From NCBI GenBank assembly GCA_026874595.1, contig CM049309.1, forward strand, positions 73,208,426 to 73,272,425: DNA of 64,000 nt, given 5' to 3'. Numbering within the stretch: the stretch's first letter is position 1; the number at the start of each line of letters is the position of its first letter. The translations under genes and the position numbers were made by a program. The stretch comes from Sipunculus nudus. Lineage: Eukaryota > Annelida > Sipuncula > Golfingiida > Sipunculidae. The notes under the pieces were generated by a model that was not told where the DNA came from, did not search any database, and worked only from the letters and a program-made list of their open reading frames with translations. Shown here piece by piece: positions 59,351-64,000 of this stretch.

Positions 59351-59752
59351 AAATCCATGAATATATAAATATATATAAAACTAGAAACATTTTGAATTAA
59401 CGAACAAATTCCAGTCGCATTTGATATGCAGACAATAGGTTTTGACCAATGAACTATTGATCTGAAATTGTTTACTATCATTCACTATTAATTGAAGAAT
59501 ATCATCAGCATCTTTCATTAATGGCAACTTGTACAATAAATTGTTTTTTTTTTTTTGTAATTATGATAAAAAAAAGCGAATATTACATTTAAGGAGAAAA
59601 TATAATTAGGACTTTGGCAGTATAGGTATGATTAATCAAATTAAACCATTTATGTAACATAACAAAACTCTCATGCCAGAGTTGATCATATTTAAGTGTC
59701 CTTTTTGTTAAATGACTACCAAACTTAAGAGTCCTGTAACTTCCTTAAAGGT

Positions 59753-59877
59753 GAAGCTATAAAGTGACACCTGGGCTCATTTTAATCGCAAAAACCCATA
59801 GAATAAGAAAAAATATGGTGTCAAATGTTGTAGGGGGGTGCAACAAATCTGGAAATTCACATCACTGGCTCCCAGAC
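59753..59877 (-). repeat. Transposon terminal inverted repeat, right
   Basis: Inverted partner of 52579-52708. The outermost 13 bases match at 12 positions. Confidence 0.85.
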
Positions 59878-60341
59878 TAAATGGTTTCAAGGCATCATTC
59901 TGGCAGGTTAAGATTTATTTTAAAGGGAAGAAGCCATTTTGCGACTTAATTCAAGATGCTTTTTTGGTGATTGGGTCCATGTAAGCTTTATGTGACGGTC
60001 AGAACAACTTGTGTATAAAGTAAAATGTTAAAATAAAAATTTGTCGCTTTTGCAGGAAATATCTTCTTTTCACATTTCACTTGCGTATGCTTAAAAATAT
60101 CCTTCCGTATTTCCGTCCTTCCGTCAGTGACGCTTTATATCGCGATATCTAAACAACAACAACATGCTTGAGCTTTCCCAAATTCACAGTGATGATTGGT
60201 ATCTATGAGTGCTCGAAACTTGTCGAATTACAGACCTGGCGAAATTCTAGTTTGGTCGCCACAGCACAAACACTGATTTTCTTTCGCGCACGATATCTCA
60301 AGAACAAAATGCTCGATCTTTCTCAAATTCACAGAGATGAT

Positions 60342-61706
60342 TCCGGGGCGTAGCTGCCGGGGGGGGGGGGGGGCCGCGGGGGGCCATGCCCCCCCCTCCC
60401 CCTCCCCCAGTCACATCCAGTATTCGCCGTCCTTTCGCAATTTCACTTAAGCTAATACTGATATATATATATATATACATATATATATACATACATACAT
60501 ATATCAGTGGCGAATCCGGAGGGGGCGCCTTCAGCGTGCTGCCCCCGCTGAGCTGCAATATCTCTCCTTTTACCTATTTTCCCAATTTTCGTTATTTATT
60601 CTTTTCATATTTCTTTTTATTAATTAGCAATTAGATTTTGCAGTTTATTACTTTTAAATTTATTAGTTAAGGATGAGGATATTTATGAACAGCTGCAGGA
60701 CAACTGCAGAGCACCAGGCCCTGGTTGGGGTCGACCGTGAACAGTCTTACGGCTTCTCTGGTGATACCGGTACTCAAACTCGCGATCTGTGCTCGTAGGA
60801 GTCTTGAGTGCTGTCGAGACCACGGACCCTAAAGTTTAAAGCAAACAAAAGAAAAATAAACAAAAATAATAATCAAAGGTATTGTTCTTAGGCACCAGCC
60901 GCGTCAATTCCCCCCCCCCCCCCCCATCATTTTTTTTTATATTTGCATTTTTGCATCTTTCAAGAAGATAAAATAATTTTGATAAGATTTCCTTTGCTAG
61001 GTAGTGCTTTTACCTGTTTAGCATAAAACTCCGTTTTTGTCATGCTGTTACATGATCATATGACATTTTTATCAAAACATCCAAAAAAGGTAAAAAATAA
61101 ATATCGCCCGCCGCATTGATTTCTGAAAAAAATGTGCCCGAAAACCAAACCTTTTTTGGCCTAACAAAAGACTTCAACATATTAGTTATTTCACTCCGAG
61201 CATTACATTTAAAAATAATATTTTGCAAGTTATAAACGTAAATGCGCCTTTGCGCAATTGACTTTAACATGTTGAAAACGATTGGGTTTTTACATACTAA
61301 TTTTGAGGAAATATAAATAGTAAATATTGAAACCTTTTACAGTTTGACTACATAACGCAAAGACATAAGGGAAAAGTTTTTCGGGAACAGGAATTCCTCT
61401 TTTTTTTTTTTGGTGAAAATTGTCTTAAAACGTCCTCTTTACTTTGCATATATATATAAAAAATTCCTAATATGGGAGGGGGATACCCTCCTCATGTACC
61501 TGTCACTAACCTTAATGAAACCATGGTTCATAATTGAAATAAAAAAAAATTAATACACTGAAACATATCGTATATTTATAATAATAATAATAATAATAAT
61601 ATATAATATAATATAACTATAAACATACATATACACGAATATTTAACAGTTTTCATATTACCCATACATGCATATAAGGACTCCCCCCTCAATCCTGGCT
61701 ACGCCC
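60342..61706. mobile_element. MITE-like composite insertion inside the pearl core
   Basis: The ends CGGGGCGTAGCTGCCGG (left) and CCTGGCTACGCCCCTG (right) are inverted counterparts. The pearl unit reads GATGATT before the insertion and TAATTGGTACC after it, so about five bases (TGATT/TAATT) appear duplicated. Inside are a long poly-G, a TA tract, another GGCGAATCCGG-type end (60508) and the 270-bp repeat shared with 24741-25010. No coding capacity is seen. Confidence 0.55.
60890..61165 (+). repeat. Second copy of the dispersed 270-bp repeat
   Basis: Inverted relative to 24741-25010. It begins near a 17-base poly-C tract and ends CCTTTTTTGGCCTAAC. Confidence 0.8.
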
Positions 61707-62163
61707 CTGTAATTGGTACCTATGTTGGCTCTAGACCTATCGAATTACTGAACTGTCAGAATGTCCAATAGTTCCACCAGGGCACAATCGGTGATTTTAT
61801 TTCGCGCGCAGTTTCTCAACACAACATGCTTGATCCTTCTCAAATTCACAGGGATGATTGATACCTATGACGGCTCCGTCCCCTTTAAATTACTCAACCG
61901 CCAAAAATGGAATATGGCGGCCATTCCACAAACGGAAGTTTTGTATTGCAGACATAATTTCAGAAATACCTTCTTTATTATGATTTGAATCATTAGCATT
62001 TTTTCCCTCATGCATATTGATTAAAACCTGTTTCTGTTTGTCATATTTTGAAACTATAAACTTAACTTTTTCCCATATGTAAACTAGCCCATCACTACCG
62101 GAAATGTGGGGCCCTCTGAGGACCATTGTCCGACCACATCTAGTTACAATTATTGTCCAATCA

Positions 62164-62360
62164 GAAGCGGATCCAGGGGGGGTCCAGGGGAGCCGGACCT
62201 TGTTCACCCGAAGCAACCTTTTTAAGGGGTTTTAGACGTAATTTTGCGGCCTGGACCCCCCTTTTCCAGACCTGATGACCTTTTTTTAGGATTTTCATTA
62301 GTGCTCCTGGATTGGACCCCCCCCCCCCCGCCTTTTCCTAAATCCTGGATCCGCCCCTGC
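62164..62360. repeat. GCGGATCC-family MITE with both ends
   Basis: Left end CAGAAGCGGATCCAGG, right end CCTGGATCCGCCCCTG, about 195 bp. The interior has AACCTTTTTAAGGGG and two TGGACCCCCC-type blocks. This is the most complete copy of the family in the window. CAG...CTG ends resemble hAT elements, but a clean 8-bp target duplication cannot be seen (flanks share only CCAAT). Confidence 0.6.
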
Positions 62361-64000
62361 CAATATATGTGGACCGACTACATTACCCTCTTCACTACAT
62401 TTATACCTATCGTCGGTGTTTTTAGAGGCCCCGGTGTATTGTGAGTGATAGTTTCTATCGCCAACATTCCCTTACCAGCAAAGTCGTATTCTGCGCAGTG
62501 TCAATACTGTTGTCGTCAATAACTTTGCCCATACTAAAAACACAATGGATATCCATTAAGGTGACCCATTTTGATTAGAATTAAACCATAAAAAAAGTTA
62601 TTTGCAAACGCCCGAGACATAGGCGTTATTTTTTCGTTTGATGAAGTAAACAATCCGTCAAAGATATTGAGATAATGCGTTAAATATTAGTCAGAATGAT
62701 TGAAATCAGATTCTTAATAAATAAACAGTGTAACCTCTCCGCCCCCATCCACCCCAAAAATAATAAATAAATATTTCCGACACTGAGGTGGTAATTTTCA
62801 AGAGTGAAGACAACAGATGGCTTCTGGAGGCAACCGTTCCTTTGATCTACTTATGTCAATTTCACAAATACTTTATTACGTGTGATACGAAAAGGGAGCA
62901 CAGTCTCGCATAATTAGCCATTTTCTCGGGAACTAAATAAGAGTTAAACGAACATATTATTCTAGGAAAATTTTCACACCGTTTCTCAATTAATTAGACG
63001 AAGACCTAAGGACATTTGTATAATATGTTTATATTTGAGAATTAATTTCGTAAGACCACACTAAATTGATCTACAGATTCTCCGTCCCTACTTTTTCCCG
63101 ATCCTTGTGTTTCGCCACGAGATAATATAATGACAGTGGATTATCATGAATAAGTTCGTAAAAATGCAAATATGTTTTGCATATACATGTATTCACAGTT
63201 GTTTGAAGGTCCCTTGCACATATATACCTTTCAAAATCAAACAACCTTAAATTGTCCAAAAATCAATAAAGCGGAATAAATTAAAAACATACAGCTAATC
63301 ATTTTTAAATTACAGGTATATTTCTTTGTTATATATTGCGGCAAAAACAACCCGATAGTTAAAGCAGCCTCCACCATGGGGTGCTTCCAAAATCGTGTTT
63401 GCATTCACATATTCGGCCCATATTCCCAGGTTCATTCTTGCATTGGCGAATATTCCTGGATCATCTATCGGATCCACACCAAAACCTTATCGAACCTGAA
63501 AATTTCATGAGATTCCTTTCATGTTTGCGTGAGGTATATTGTGAACAAATACCCACACATACACACACGAAAAGGGATGAACACACACACTCCTTCCGGT
63601 GGCAATTATATCCATTTATTTTAATGAAAGACAAGTTATGGACTGAAGAGTAATACTAACATACGTGATTTGATCCCATGGCACACTTGCATGCTGTCAC
63701 CACCCTGCTCGTAATGTAGGTCGAGTAACTACAGGACTTACACTTGACCCTTAGAGTGCTTGCACAATGACTGCTCAAGTATCCGACACCTCACCTGGTA
63801 AATGACATCTCACCTTGGCGGGCACTCTTTCACCATCGACAAAATTAATGACTAATCTCACGTATAGGTAATTCACCATGACAACGTGGTTGGCCCGTTA
63901 CTTCGGTAGTGAAGGGTGTGTATGTTTGTGTGTGAGGGCGGTGTGTGTGTGTATTTAGGTGAGCGTGTGTCACCATGTCTGTGACTGTCTTTTGTCATGC
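62361..64000. other. Right edge, no supported gene
   Basis: AT-rich sequence with a (CA)-rich patch near 63550-63595 and a GT-rich patch near 63917-63970. No domain, splice-consistent exon or named repeat is recognised. Confidence 0.5.

Larger units (their letters stand above)
52579..59877 (-). mobile_element. 7.3-kb Academ-like DNA transposon, broken
   Basis: The ends GTCCGGGAGCCAG (52579) and, inverted, GTCTGGGAGCCAG (59877) are flanked on both sides by TAA (52576-52578 and 59878-59880), a 3-bp target duplication. Imperfect inverted repeats extend about 125-130 bp. The minus-strand coding region (58071 to 53198) encodes zinc-finger modules, a transposase and an XPG-fold nuclease with a CXC zinc domain. 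A transposase plus XPG-type nuclease, Cys-rich finger and 3-4 bp duplication is what I recall for the Academ (AcademX) superfamily; the assignment is inference. Three frameshifts and one stop break the coding region. Confidence 0.82.
60100..62144 (-). mobile_element. Third pearl/Helitron-like copy, inverted and split by an insertion
   Basis: Read on the minus strand from 62144 it starts ACTAGATGTGGTCGGAC and follows the left flank of the element at 535-780 closely (GTTTACATATGGGAAAAAG, AATATGACAAACAGAAACAGG, ATGCATGAGGGAAAAAAT). It then enters the 145-bp core, which resumes on the other side of an insertion (60342-61706) and ends in an ACGG-type microsatellite (60100-60130). The right-end hairpin is missing. 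Confidence 0.7.

Overview
The window looks like nuclear DNA of a lophotrochozoan animal, most likely a mollusc and perhaps a bivalve. It is AT-rich, intron-rich and full of long AT, AAT, CT and poly-C/poly-G tracts. Its scramblase gene is of the invertebrate type. It carries elements that look like molluscan 'pearl'/Helitron-like repeats: tandem cores next to an ACGG-type microsatellite, ending in a GC-rich hairpin. There is no bacterial-style gene organisation, and no RNA gene or CRISPR array was recognised. The species cannot be named from sequence alone.

The one host gene that can be assembled completely is a phospholipid scramblase on the minus strand: 12 coding exons between 44970 (ATG) and 35632 (stop), 269 codons. 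It starts with three Gly/Pro-rich micro-exons and keeps the Cys-rich patch, the EF-hand-like acidic loop and the C-terminal membrane helix. Two further scramblase exons on the same strand (10063-10089 and 7186-7293) belong to a tandem paralog whose other exons were not found; they may lie off the left edge or be lost.

Most of the rest is transposon-derived. From left to right: a 1.6 kb pearl-like element with a 145-bp array (535-2126); short GC-ended palindromic repeats; a 4.68 kb DNA transposon with long inverted repeats and a TA target duplication (15481-20160); dispersed and duplicated noncoding repeats (20.7-27 kb); a non-LTR retrotransposon with two open ORFs but an endonuclease deletion (30903-34180); a second pearl-like element with a 180-bp array (34641-35495); a decayed minus-strand LINE (48.7-51.7 kb); a 7.3 kb DNA transposon with imperfect inverted repeats and a TAA target duplication, encoding a transposase plus a C-terminal XPG-fold nuclease and CXC zinc domain, disrupted four times (52579-59877); and a third pearl-like copy split by another insertion (60.1-62.1 kb). 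Microsatellites sit very close to several scramblase splice sites.

The scramblase gene is probably the only functional host locus in view. The long-ORF LINE could still make protein. The other mobile elements are non-autonomous or broken.
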